64,000 nt of DNA from Mitsuaria sp. WAJ17 (GCF_014174515.1 NZ_JACJUG010000014.1:62001-126000), one strand, 5' to 3'; positions 45,098 through 52,663 are shown, counted from the first letter of the stretch. The notes: generated by a model not told the origin, from the letters alone. A program made the numbers and translations.

Positions 45098-45135
45098 AAG
45101 GCCCCGGGCAGCCCGCCCGGGGCCTTGTCGTTTTC
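45098..45135 (+). terminator. Rho-independent terminator after the TonB receptor
   Basis: An 11-base stem AAGGCCCCGGG / CCCGGGGCCTT with a seven-base loop, then GTCGTTTTC. About 45 bases past the receptor stop. Confidence 0.85.
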
Positions 45136-45164
45136 TGACGGCGCCCAGCCGGCGGGGCGGGCCC

Positions 45165-45650
45165 TCAGCGGCGCCGCGCCCGGGGCTCGGCCGTGCCCTC
45201 GATGCCGATCCAGAGGTAGACCGGAATGGGCTTGCCCTGCCAGGTGGCCGGGGCGAAGCGCCACTGACGGATATAGGGGAAGAGCAGCGTCTTCTCGCAG
45301 GCATCACCCTCGACGGGCACGTGGTGCGAATGCACGCCGGCCACGCTGCCGTCGGCCTCGATCAGGGCCTCGTACTCGCCCACGGGCTTGCGGGCCAGGC
45401 AGCGGGCGTCCTGGGGGGCGACGATGGTCAGGGCCACGGGCGGGATGAATCCGGGCTCGCCGATCCGAGGTGGCCCGTCGAAGGCCGAGCTGCCCACCGG
45501 GTGGAAGCTCAGCGCGAAGCCGGGGTGACCCGCAGCGTGGGCGGCCTGCGCGGCGCACATCAGCAGCGCTGCGCTCAGCCGCCGGGCCCAGACCGGGGCC
45601 GAGCAGGCGGCGAACTGTCGGGCGGCGGGGGGCGATGGGGCGTGCAACAT
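45165..45650 (-). CDS. Exported TonB_C-domain protein
   Basis: 161 residues. Signal peptide RRLSAALLMCAAQAAHAAGH. The C-terminal ~80 residues (EYEALIEADGSVAGVHSHHV, then LLFPYIRQWRFAPATWQGKP and IPVYLWIGIEG) match the TonB C-terminal fold, where 'RRWRFxPA..GKPV' is the signature. It lacks the N-terminal membrane anchor and Pro-rich spacer of true TonB, so it is more likely a periplasmic relative. ATG 45650 is chosen. Converges on the TonB receptor gene. Confidence 0.75.
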   Translation of the reverse strand: MLHAPSPPAARQFAACSAPVWARRLSAALLMCAAQAAHAAGHPGFALSFHPVGSSAFDGPPRIGEPGFIPPVALTIVAPQDARCLARKPVGEYEALIEADGSVAGVHSHHVPVEGDACEKTLLFPYIRQWRFAPATWQGKPIPVYLWIGIEGTAEPRARRR

Positions 45651-45700
45651 CCGAGGGCTCCTGTCGATGCCGGAGGTGGCTGCGATGTTAGCCCTCCGAC

Positions 45701-45725
45701 GGCCTGGCCTGGCCTGGCCTGGCCT
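45701..45725. repeat. Five tandem GGCCT units
   Basis: Pure five-base repeat in the 169-base gap between the TonB_C gene and the SDR gene. No gene is seen in the gap. Confidence 0.95.
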
Positions 45726-45819
45726 GGACCGCCGATGGCGTGGGCGCAAGAAACGGGCTGCCCTGCGCGGTCACAGCGGCGAGCATGCACCGCCTCAACC
45801 TCTATCGAAGGAATGAACG

Positions 45820-46539
45820 ATGGCATGTCTGGCAGACAAAGTGGCTCTGGTGACGGGAGCGAGTTCGGGCATAGGCCGGGCCGCGGCCCTGGCGATGGCC
45901 AGGGAGGCCGTGGCCGAGGAGATCCGCCGGGCCGGCGGGCAGGCCCTCGCACTGGCCGGCGATGTGCAGAACGAGGCCTATGCGCAGGCCCTGGTCGGGC
46001 AGGCGGTGTCGGCCTACGGCGGCCTGGACATCGCCTTCAACAATGCCGGCACCCTGGGCGCGATGGGCGAAAGTCCGTCGATCACCCGCGAGGACTGGGA
46101 CACAACCCTGGCCATCAATCTGAGCAGTGCCTTCCTCGCGGCCAAGCACCAGATTCCCGCCATGCTGAGGCGGGGGCAGGGCTCGGTGATCTTCACCTCG
46201 ACCTTTGTCGGCTACACGGTTGGCTTTCCCGGCATGGCCGCCTATGCCGCGAGCAAGTCCGGCCTGCTGGGCCTGACGCAGGCCCTGGCCGCCGAGTTCG
46301 GTGCTCGGGGCATCCGGGTCAACGCCCTCTTGCCCGGCGGCACGGACACGCCCATGGGCCGCCAGCTCGCGGACACCGAGGACAAGGTCCGGCACGTCAG
46401 CGACCTGCACGCGCTGAAGCGCCTGGCGACGCCAGAGGAGATCGCCGGCACCGTGCTGTACCTGGCCTCCGAGGCCTCGTCCTTCACCACGGGCGCGGCC
46501 CTGCTGGTCGATGGCGGGGTGTCCATCACGCGGACTTGA
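45820..46539 (+). CDS. SDR-family oxidoreductase with an apparent internal deletion
   Basis: 239 residues. VALVTGASSGIGRAAALAMA begins the Rossmann fold, but it runs straight into REAVAEEIRRAGGQALALAG; the second strand and the loop that usually selects NAD or NADP (about 18-20 residues) are missing. Downstream parts are normal: NNAGTLG, Ser in IFTSTFVGYT, YAASK (YxxxK), GIRVNALLPGGTDTPM and FTTGAALLVDGG. It would be a classical SDR of about 257 residues without the gap. Cofactor binding may be impaired; it may be a decaying gene. Confidence 0.88.
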   Translation: MACLADKVALVTGASSGIGRAAALAMAREAVAEEIRRAGGQALALAGDVQNEAYAQALVGQAVSAYGGLDIAFNNAGTLGAMGESPSITREDWDTTLAINLSSAFLAAKHQIPAMLRRGQGSVIFTSTFVGYTVGFPGMAAYAASKSGLLGLTQALAAEFGARGIRVNALLPGGTDTPMGRQLADTEDKVRHVSDLHALKRLATPEEIAGTVLYLASEASSFTTGAALLVDGGVSITRT

Positions 46540-46542
46540 GCT

Positions 46543-46923
46543 TCAGCGGGCCTCGCGCTCGTGGAACACGGCCTCGAGCTTGTGCCCGTCCGGGCCGATG
46601 ACCAAGGTCGCGTCGTCGTCCGCGTGGTCGTGGGGGCGCAGGCCCGGGGCGCCGTTGTCCAGGCTGCCGGCCGCCAGCGCCTTGCGGTGGAAGGCGTCCA
46701 CCTGCTGGCAGCTGCGGGCCGAGAAGTCCAGGTGCAGGGGGGCGGGCTTCTGGTTGGTCTGGTGCAGGCACAGCGAGACTTCGCTGCCGGGCTGGCACAG
46801 CTTGACGCCGAAGCCGGGCTCGCCTTCGCCGCCCTTGTACACGCCCAGCGGCGCCAGCGCCTTCAGGAAGAAGGCCTTGCTGGCTTCGTAGTCGCTGACA
46901 CCGAACTTGACGTGATCAAACAT
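46543..46923 (-). CDS. VOC-family (glyoxalase/bleomycin-resistance-like) protein
   Basis: 126 residues with two beta-alpha-beta-beta-beta modules: MFDHVKFGVSDYEASKAFFL (first His as metal ligand), SLCLHQTNQKPAPLHLDFSA, then VDAFHRKALAAG and LVIGPDGHKLEAVFHE (Glu/His ligands). Typical stand-alone VOC protein; the reaction is unknown. Converges on the SDR gene, three bases apart. Confidence 0.88.
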   Translation of the reverse strand: MFDHVKFGVSDYEASKAFFLKALAPLGVYKGGEGEPGFGVKLCQPGSEVSLCLHQTNQKPAPLHLDFSARSCQQVDAFHRKALAAGSLDNGAPGLRPHDHADDDATLVIGPDGHKLEAVFHEREAR

Positions 46924-46965
46924 GAGGTCTCCAGGAGAGGGAAGGGCGCGGCCGGCCGGGCTCCT

Positions 46966-47607
46966 CTAGGCGCCGCAGGCCGGGTCGCCCGGGATGTTGC
47001 GGCCGAGGTGGATGTCGCGCTGCACCTGCCAGACGCCGTCCTGGCGGACCGGCAGGGAGATGCCGTTGCCGCCCCGGTTCCTGGCGATGCGCTGGACCTG
47101 CCTGGGCGTGAGCTTGGGGTCGTCGGCGAACATGATGTCGTCGATGTAGTAGGTGGCGCAGCCCGGTTCAATCACATGGAAGTGGATGTGCTCGGGCACG
47201 TCCTCGCCCGGGTAGCTGCCGGGCCGGATGGTGTCGAAGGTATAGCGGCCCGAGGCGTTGGTCTTCACCCAGCCGCGCAGGCGGCCCTGGCGCCGGGTCT
47301 CGACGTCAAGGATCCCGGCCAGCTCGGGGTACACGCCCCGGCTGTCCGTCTGGTAGGCGTAGAGGATGACGCCCGCCTGTGCCTGGCCCTTGCGGTTTAG
47401 CACCCGTCCGGTGACGACCATGGGCGCGCCCGGCTCCGAGGCCGGGGCGATGCGGGCACGGGCGCCCAGCTGCGCCGGCATGCCGAAGAACACGGCCTCG
47501 CAGCCTTCGCAGGGCAGCCCGACGACGGGCTCCCGCTGGCCCTGCGCCCCTGCGGGGGTGGCGGCCAGCAACAGCATCAAGAAGAGGTGTCTCATGGGGG
47601 TTCTCAT
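46966..47607 (-). CDS. Secreted intradiol-dioxygenase-like protein
   Basis: 213 residues. Signal peptide LFLMLLLAATPAGAQ, then a fold with PMVVTGRVLNRKGQAQAGVI, LYAYQTDSRGVYPE (Tyr ligand candidates), RGWVKTNASGRYTFDTIRPG and PEHIHFHVIEPG (His ligands). The Tyr/Tyr/His/His iron site of intradiol ring-cleavage dioxygenases seems conserved. Secreted members of this kind are common but mostly uncharacterised. Two in-frame ATGs (47607, 47595) sit in a duplicated 12-base segment (CCCCCATGAGAA repeat); either may be used. Confidence 0.85.
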   Translation of the reverse strand: MRTPMRHLFLMLLLAATPAGAQGQREPVVGLPCEGCEAVFFGMPAQLGARARIAPASEPGAPMVVTGRVLNRKGQAQAGVILYAYQTDSRGVYPELAGILDVETRRQGRLRGWVKTNASGRYTFDTIRPGSYPGEDVPEHIHFHVIEPGCATYYIDDIMFADDPKLTPRQVQRIARNRGGNGISLPVRQDGVWQVQRDIHLGRNIPGDPACGA

Positions 47608-47672
47608 GGGGGTTCTATTGAGACCAGGGGGCCGTGAGGGCAGGGCCTGGGCCGTTGATGGGTGGGGCAGGC

Positions 47673-47687
47673 GGGGTCAGGTCTTGC
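47673..47687 (+). repeat. Dispersed 15-base repeat, copy E (exact)
   Basis: GGGGTCAGGTCTTGC between the ankyrin gene and the intradiol-dioxygenase-like gene. A shorter related copy, CAGGTCTTGC, is at 48222-48231. Confidence 0.75.
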
Positions 47688-47705
47688 GCGGCTGCTGCCC
47701 GCGGG

Positions 47706-48074
47706 CTAGGCCGCCAGGCCGGCCCGGCGCAGCAGCCATCGGCCGAATCCCTCGCGTGCCGGCGGGAGGGGCGGTGCCTCCTGCACGCCCATCGCCAGCA
47801 GGCGCTGAGCCACGGTCGCCAGTCCGGCCCGGCGGGCCGCCTGCAGCGGCGTGGCGCCATCGAATTCCGAGAGCAGATGCGGGTCCGCGCCATGTTCCAG
47901 CAAGTACAGCGCCACCGCCTCCTGCCCGGCCAGGATGCAGGCCACCAGCGGCGTGCCCAGGAACTCCGGATGGGCGTAGTTGAGGTCCACCCCCTTGATG
48001 GTGTGATAGCGGACCAGCTCCAGGTCCCCGTTGCAGGCCGCGTGGAAAAGTTCCTTCCAATCTCCTCCGGACAT
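47706..48074 (-). CDS. Ankyrin-repeat protein
   Basis: 122 residues with three ankyrin repeats: DWKELFHAACNGDLELVRYH, then EFLGTPLVACILAGQEAVAL with YLLEHGADPHLLS, then GATPLQAARRAGLATVAQRL. No signal peptide, so a cytoplasmic protein-binding module. GGGAGA precedes the ATG at 48074; the frame extends to 48167 through repetitive DNA without family similarity. Small single ankyrin proteins of this sort occur as immunity or accessory proteins, but no toxin partner is visible. Confidence 0.85.
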   Translation of the reverse strand: MSGGDWKELFHAACNGDLELVRYHTIKGVDLNYAHPEFLGTPLVACILAGQEAVALYLLEHGADPHLLSEFDGATPLQAARRAGLATVAQRLLAMGVQEAPPLPPAREGFGRWLLRRAGLAA

Positions 48075-48467
48075 GGTGTCTCCCTTATGCAGGATGTCGT
48101 GCTGGATGTCGTGCTGAACCTTGTGCCTCGCCGTGTGCCTCACCGTGTTCGGCACCTGAAGCTGCACCTCGTCTCGGCTGACCGCAGGTCCGTGCCCGCA
48201 AGCGGGTCGCGGGGCGGGTGCCAGGTCTTGCCTGCGTGGCGGCTGTGGTGTGGACGTTGCTGTATGGCAGGTGCCGCATGACAGGCGCTTCGTGAAGGGT
48301 GAAGGGTGTGGGCCGTTGCATGAGAGGTGCTGCGTGACAGAAATTGCCGACGTCCGCTACACCACGTGCGCCGCAGCGCAGGATGCCAGAGTCAGGGCCG
48401 CGGGCGCAAGCGCCGGCCACCGCTCGCGCGGGGCGGGTCGCCTCCTGCCCAGGCCGGGCGGTGCGCA
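48075..48467. other. Gap of ~390 bases with short degenerate repeats
   Basis: No credible gene. It contains local direct repeats: GGATGTCGTGCTG twice (48090-48115), TGTGCCTCRCCGTG twice (48122-48147), GTGAAGGGT twice (48289-48305) and an imperfect CAGGTGCCGCATGACAG / GAGGTGCTGCGTGACAG pair. Confidence 0.6.
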
Positions 48468-48784
48468 CTACGCCCGGCGCCGTCGGCGCAGGGACCAGGC
48501 CGCCAGCACGACGCCGTCCAGGCCGAAGGCGAGCAGGCCCAGGATGCCGATGCCCAGGATGCCAATGCCCAGGGGCCTGCCGTCATCGCCATCCAGGGCA
48601 TGCTCGCAGGCCGGGTACAGCAGGGCACAGATCGACGGGCATCGCAGCGTGGACGTGACGCAACCCGTGCCAGCAGGCCGAGTTGCAGGCACAGGACCGC
48701 GGCCAGCGCCAGGCGCAGGTGGCGCGGGGCGGGGGGCAGGGCGGCGGGCGCTAGCAGCGTTGCCGTGAGGAGGGGGAACTGCAT
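48468..48784 (-). pseudogene. Small two-helix membrane protein, apparently frameshifted
   Basis: One frame begins at ATG 48784, six bases after the DUF6265 stop, and encodes a signal-like helix (HLRLALAAVLCLQLGLLARV). Near 48660 the plausible sequence moves to another frame: CPSICALLYPACEHALDGDD, then a second helix GILGIGILGLLAFGLDGVVL and a basic end AAWSLRRRRRA with stop at 48468. Each frame alone gives only half of a sensible membrane protein. It could be a true frameshift, a sequencing error, or two unrelated frames. Confidence 0.45.
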
Positions 48785-48789
48785 GGGTC

Positions 48790-49293
48790 TCAGCGGGGCT
48801 GGAGTTCGTCCTCGCAGCCGACCCTTGAGAAGGTGAACTCGATCCGGCGCGTCGTTCCGTTGCGCAGGCCCTCGATGCTCACCAGCAGGCGCGACTCGTC
48901 CGACCGCGTATAGGCGATGCGCTGGGGGAAATCGTGGGCCGGATTCTCGAAGACGGCCTCCTGCGGCCCGGCGCTCAGCAGGCGGAACACCGTCGCGGGC
49001 CTGCCCGCCGGCTGGGGCATCAGCGCCAGTGTGCCGTCCTGTAGCTGCCGCAGCTGCAGAAACTCGAACTCCACGGTCTTGCCCTGCCTGACCGTCCGGC
49101 TCATGGCCAGCATGGTGCCACCTGCCGGCGGGAGCCATTGCTCCATGGTGCCGGCCTCGCCGAAGTGCCCGCGCCAGCAGCCCGCCAGCCAGGCCATACC
49201 GTCCACGGACTGCGCCCGAGCGGGCAGCGCAGCGCAGGCGGCGGCGAGGGCCAGCGCAGCGGGCGGGATGGGGCGGATACGGGAGGAGGGCAT
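48790..49293 (-). CDS. Exported DUF6265-type protein
   Basis: 167 residues. Signal peptide ALALAAACAALPARAQS, then GMAWLAGCWRG, MEQWLPPAGGTMLAMSRTVR, TVEFEFLQLRQ, AVFENPAHDFPQRIAYTRSD. These are the hallmarks of an uncharacterised periplasmic beta-barrel family (DUF6265) whose domain resembles lipocalin-like binders. The ATG at 49293 is chosen from the signal peptide. The frame runs on to 49848 only as a shadow of the DUF1877 gene. Confidence 0.85.
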   Translation of the reverse strand: MPSSRIRPIPPAALALAAACAALPARAQSVDGMAWLAGCWRGHFGEAGTMEQWLPPAGGTMLAMSRTVRQGKTVEFEFLQLRQLQDGTLALMPQPAGRPATVFRLLSAGPQEAVFENPAHDFPQRIAYTRSDESRLLVSIEGLRNGTTRRIEFTFSRVGCEDELQPR

Positions 49294-49339
49294 GAAGGCT
49301 CCTGTGGGTGTGCCGCTCCTCGGCCTGGGTTGGGTGCCG

Positions 49340-49930
49340 CTAGGTGTAGCAGATGACAGCGGCCTGCCCCTGTGCGGCGGCCTGCCGCAGGAAGCCGAGG
49401 AGTTCGCGGAAATTCTCAAGCAAATAGTCTTCGGCGTCTGCCCCCCGCCGGCGCCAGACATCGCCGAGGTAGACGTCCTTGAAGTCCGTGGACTGGAGCT
49501 GCCGCCGCAGGCCCTCCTCGTCGATGCCCTCCAATGCGGCGGCATAGCGGGCCAGGGTGCCGCTATCGACGGCCAGGGCGGGGCCATAGCCCACCTCGAT
49601 GCGGCCGATGGAGCCGTCGCCGGCGAAGAAGTCCGGCGCATCCGGGGCGCATAGACCGAGGCAGTGCCGCAGGCCGTCCCAGGACTTGTCCAGATCGACC
49701 TCCATCCGCTCATGCGCCGGAAAGTCCGGCACGGCCACCGCCGGTGCGGCGGGCGCCCTGGTCTGGCCGAAGAGACGCTGCAGCCAGGAGATTCGCTGCG
49801 GGGGCGCCACCTCTGCGAGGTAGGGTGTTTCGTCGTCGGGCTCCACAAGCCGCCAGATCAGGGGCGGATCGGCGCGAAGCCGCGCCAGCTGCTCGGGAGA
49901 GAGGGCATAGAGGCTGCAGCAAATGCCCAT
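49340..49930 (-). CDS. DUF1877 (YfbM-like) protein
   Basis: 196 residues. MGICCSLYALSPEQLARLRA, then MEVDLDKSWDGLRHCLGLCA and GYGPALAVDSGTLARYAAAL, with DFKDVYLGDVWR and ENFRELLGFLRQAAAQGQAA, match the YfbM/DUF1877 family of unknown function. 'DKSWDGLHFLL' and 'V..GYGPAR' are its usual hallmarks. GAAGGAG precedes the ATG and lies directly beside copy F of the dispersed repeat. Confidence 0.9.
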   Translation of the reverse strand: MGICCSLYALSPEQLARLRADPPLIWRLVEPDDETPYLAEVAPPQRISWLQRLFGQTRAPAAPAVAVPDFPAHERMEVDLDKSWDGLRHCLGLCAPDAPDFFAGDGSIGRIEVGYGPALAVDSGTLARYAAALEGIDEEGLRRQLQSTDFKDVYLGDVWRRRGADAEDYLLENFRELLGFLRQAAAQGQAAVICYT

Positions 49931-49947
49931 GGTGTCGGTGCTCCTTC

Positions 49948-49962
49948 GGGGTCAGGTCTTGT
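49948..49962 (+). repeat. Dispersed 15-base repeat, copy F (one mismatch)
   Basis: GGGGTCAGGTCTTGT. On the minus strand it ends three bases before the Shine-Dalgarno of the DUF1877 gene. Confidence 0.7.
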
Positions 49963-49999
49963 CTCGCGGCTGTGGCCGCAGGCTGAGGTCATGCTGCCT

Positions 50000-50570
50000 T
50001 CAGCTGGCGCGTGCAGCCGAGGGCAGGCGGGTGGCCAACTGGACCGCCAGCTCGCGGGCCTCGACCTCGTCCAGCCCCTGGGCCAGCCGGATGGTCCTGG
50101 ATCCGAAGTCGAAGGCCAGTGCGCCGCGAGCCGGACCCATGAACGGAGGCAGCCAGGCCTGGTACTGCGTCGCGCCGCCCTCCGGCGACGGGCGCAGGGC
50201 CTTGACCTCGGCAGCAGCATAGTGCCGCGTGAGGCCCAGGCCGAAGATCTCGATGCGGTGGGTCAGGGGCGTGGCATTGACCGCCAGCGTTTCCCGGCCG
50301 GCGAACTGCCACAGCATCATGCTCAGGGCGCCCAGGCCGCCCGCCGCCCGCCGTCCAGCCGGCCAGCCACAGGAGCAGGAAGGCGGTGGGTGTCTTGTCG
50401 GAGGGCTGGCGCAACTGCTCAATGACCTGCACCTCGCCAAAGCACCAGCCTCCCAGCCAGATCAGCAGGAAGATCAGGGACAGGAGGCTACGCCGGGCGG
50501 GAATGGTCGCCTGCAGGCCCTCGGCGCAGAGGGTCGTCTGGTAGCAGGGGGGCTGGGGGGTGATTTGCAT
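50000..50570 (-). pseudogene. Membrane-anchored protein broken by a 7-base duplication
   Basis: Frame 1 from ATG 50570 encodes an N-terminus with two membrane helices (SLLSLIFLLIWLGGWCFGEV and TAFLLLWLAGWTAGG). Frame 2, ending at 50000, encodes the expected continuation LGALSMMLWQFAGRETLAVN, HRIEIFGLGLTRHYAAAEVK, GALAFDFGSRTIRLAQGLDE. The break coincides with two tandem GCCGCCC units (50336-50349). Removing one unit restores a single frame of about 185 residues. I do not know the family, though the second half resembles small membrane proteins of unknown function. Confidence 0.75.
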
Positions 50571-50581
50571 GGGGCTGGAGA

Positions 50582-51091
50582 TCAGGAAGATTCGTAGCGA
50601 TCAGAAGGGGGCTGCAGGGGGCCCGAGGGGCTGGCCGGCCGTTCGCAGAAGGCCTTGAGGCCGGCAAGCCGTTTCTCGACGACTCGCGTGAAGTACAGCG
50701 TCGCCAGCGGTTCGATCAGGCCACGCAGAAGGCCGGGCCGCGCGACGATGTTGTAGCGAAACCGTGCCAGGGTGCTGTCCATCGACTGCGCCTGGAAGAC
50801 CCAGGAGCCGGCGAACTTCGTCAGGAACCACGGGCCCTGGACCATCTTCACCGCGGCGCGCGTGGGCGGCTGGAGCTGCACGAAGGCCACGCGCATGTCC
50901 ATGCCCAGCCTGGAGCGGATGTGGACCTGGCTGCCCACGGCGAGCCCGCCCGTGGGGCCGGCCAACTCGGCCACGGGCTCGATGCGCTCGGGGAAGGGGT
51001 CCCATTCATAGCGCACCGCATAGTCCTGCGAGATGCGGTACACCTGCTCGATCGGCGCGGCAATGAGGGTGTGGCGTTCTATCAGGGCCAT
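50582..51091 (-). CDS. SRPBCC (START-like) family protein
   Basis: 169 residues. LIERHTLIAAPIEQVYRISQ, then RYEWDPFPERIEPVAELAGP, GSQVHIRSRLGMDMRVAF, FAGSWVFQAQSMDSTLARFR and the C-terminal helix FTRVVEKRLAGLKAFCERP form the helix-grip fold of polyketide-cyclase/START-like proteins, which bind hydrophobic ligands. The ligand is unknown. It ends 11 bases before the frameshifted membrane gene, same strand. Confidence 0.88.
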   Translation of the reverse strand: MALIERHTLIAAPIEQVYRISQDYAVRYEWDPFPERIEPVAELAGPTGGLAVGSQVHIRSRLGMDMRVAFVQLQPPTRAAVKMVQGPWFLTKFAGSWVFQAQSMDSTLARFRYNIVARPGLLRGLIEPLATLYFTRVVEKRLAGLKAFCERPASPSGPLQPPSDRYESS

Positions 51092-51230
51092 GCGGAGTCA
51101 GTAATCACGGGTGCGGCTGGGCCGCGGATGAGGTCCTCCCCGGAGGCAGCCCAAGTCGGGCTTCGTGCCAGCGCTGCCTCCTGGCCGCCGCGCCCCATCA
51201 GCGGCGCCGGCTGCACCGGGGCTGCGCCGC

Positions 51231-51560
51231 TCATGCCACCCCCTGCAGGCGTGCCAGGGAAGGTGCCATCATCAGCAAGGCCGCGGTCAGTATCTGCGCC
51301 TGCGGGATCGGGGCCGGGCACAAGCTCAGATGTCGGCTCGAGGGCATGGCTTGGTTGAAGCCTTCGGTCAGGATCAGGGGCGTCATGAAGGCCAGGGCCG
51401 AGAGCAGCAGACAGCCCAGGACGGGCAGCAGCTGGAGGGTCTTCGCTTCCATGTAGGCGTTGAGCACGAAGACCGGCATGCCGATCATCACCAGGCCGCT
51501 ACAGAGCAGTCGGTGCCGCAGTCCTTGCCGCACACGGGATCCCAGGCTCGATGCACTCAC
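51231..51560 (-). CDS. Small hypothetical membrane protein
   Basis: 109 residues with two clear membrane segments (LVMIGMPVFVLNAYM and LLPVLGCLLLSALAFMTPLI) and a weaker hydrophobic end (ILTAALLMMAPSL). A basic N-terminus precedes the first helix. GAGGA lies seven bases before the start codon. No family recognised. Supported mainly by hydrophobic pattern and by being the only sensible frame in the gap. Confidence 0.55.
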   Translation of the reverse strand: MSASSLGSRVRQGLRHRLLCSGLVMIGMPVFVLNAYMEAKTLQLLPVLGCLLLSALAFMTPLILTEGFNQAMPSSRHLSLCPAPIPQAQILTAALLMMAPSLARLQGVA

Positions 51561-51702
51561 GATGTCCTCCTTGAAGTCGGGCTCCTGCCCCTTTTCTGGC
51601 CGTCAGCGCATGTGCGCCTCACGCTGCTGATGCTGCCATATGCCGGCCTGGTGTCGCGGCCCGCCACGAGGATCTGCGAGGGCTGGGGGTGATGGCTCGG
51701 CA

Positions 51703-51766
51703 GCCCAGTAGCCCAGTAGCCCAGTAGCCCAGTAGCCCAGTAGCCCAGTAGCCCAGTAGCCCAGTA
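51703..51766. repeat. Eight perfect tandem 8-base units
   Basis: GCCCAGTA repeated eight times without error, in the 327-base gap between the DUF4240 gene and the small membrane-protein gene. Nothing else is recognised in this gap. The unit is not a multiple of three, in keeping with its non-coding place. Confidence 0.97.
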
Positions 51767-51887
51767 GGTTAACAGGGCAACGGCATGCCCATGCAGTCCA
51801 AAGGATGCCTTGCAGGGGGGCATATGGATGCGGTCGGCATCGAGGGTCTCTGCCAGCCGTTCAAGACAAAGGTCGGAGGCGGCCTGC

Positions 51888-52382
51888 TCAGCTTGCGTAC
51901 TTGGCAGCCAGTCTGGGAAATAGCTTTGGCAGCTCGTCTTCGTCCCATTCCTCACCCTCGGGAGTTGCCAGCTCGATGTTGTAGTCCCGCTCCAATTCGC
52001 CACCCCCCTTGGCTTCGAAGGCCTTGGGCGCCTCATAGGCAAAGAGCTCAAGGTCGAAGTAGTCTCGCCTGGGAATCTCGGCCAGGGAATCGGGGTCGGC
52101 GAGGGTGGCTTGGAATCGCGCGCGCCCTTCGGAGATGAGCCAGTGGCAGAAGTAGAGGAAGCCGTCATCCGAGCAGCCCCCATTCATCAGGTAGGCCGCA
52201 CCCCAGAGATCCCATCGATAGGCTTGATGGATGCAGCGGTCATACTGGTTCTGGAAGGCCTGGATGCCCTCCAGCGACAGCGCATGCAACTGCCGGCCCA
52301 ATGCGCTCACGCGCTCATCGAGGTTGTCGCCGGCTTCCCTGCGGGCAGCATCGATAAGGGCCCAGAACTGGTCTTCGCTCAT
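51888..52382 (-). CDS. DUF4240-family protein
   Basis: 164 residues. SEDQFWALIDAARREAGDN, then LSLEGIQAFQNQYDRCIHQA, YRWDLWGAAYLMNGGCSDDG then FLYFCHWLISEGR, and ATLADPDSLAEI are the defining segments of DUF4240. The family is common in bacteria and has no known function. The ATG at 52382 matches the family start; the frame is open to 52553. The tail is acidic (GEEWDEDELPKLFPRL). It is the first gene left of the integron-type integrase and reads away from it. Confidence 0.92.
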   Translation of the reverse strand: MSEDQFWALIDAARREAGDNLDERVSALGRQLHALSLEGIQAFQNQYDRCIHQAYRWDLWGAAYLMNGGCSDDGFLYFCHWLISEGRARFQATLADPDSLAEIPRRDYFDLELFAYEAPKAFEAKGGGELERDYNIELATPEGEEWDEDELPKLFPRLAAKYAS

Positions 52383-52500
52383 GTCTTTGATCCTGGCCGA
52401 ACGTTTGAAGAACGGGTTGGCAAGGGCGGGCCATTGTGACGGCCTGATCGAACGCAGCGTCAATGACTGCCATGCCAGTGAATGCAGGAGCCATGAGCGC

Positions 52501-52515
52501 GGGGTCAGGTCGTGC
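52501..52515 (+). repeat. Dispersed 15-base repeat, copy G (one mismatch)
   Basis: GGGGTCAGGTCGTGC in the 281-base gap between the DUF4240 start and the integrase start. The gap shows no clear attI site, LexA box or small gene. Confidence 0.65.
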
Positions 52516-52663
52516 GGGGTGTTTCTTGCGATCGGCGCCAAGTGGGGTGTCATGCTGATCTCCTGAGGTCATTTGCAGGACAGGAATGTGGCCCTACTAA
52601 GAGTTCGGGGCCATCATCAATGCGGGGGGATCCCGCCCGCCCCCAGCGCCCATTCGATGGTGG

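Noticed and set aside
42058-45264. A 1068-codon minus-strand frame opposite the TonB receptor
   Set aside because: Antisense shadow of a clear receptor gene; composition is Ala/Gly/Gln/His-rich with no motifs.
51703-51766. CRISPR-like array
   Set aside because: Eight-base units with no spacers; a simple tandem repeat, with no cas gene nearby.
46543-52382. Reading the small-gene row left of the integrase as an integron cassette array
   Set aside because: Gene orientation fits, but several gaps are only 6-70 bases and none contains paired GTTRRRY and RYYYAAC core sites, so attC elements are not supported.
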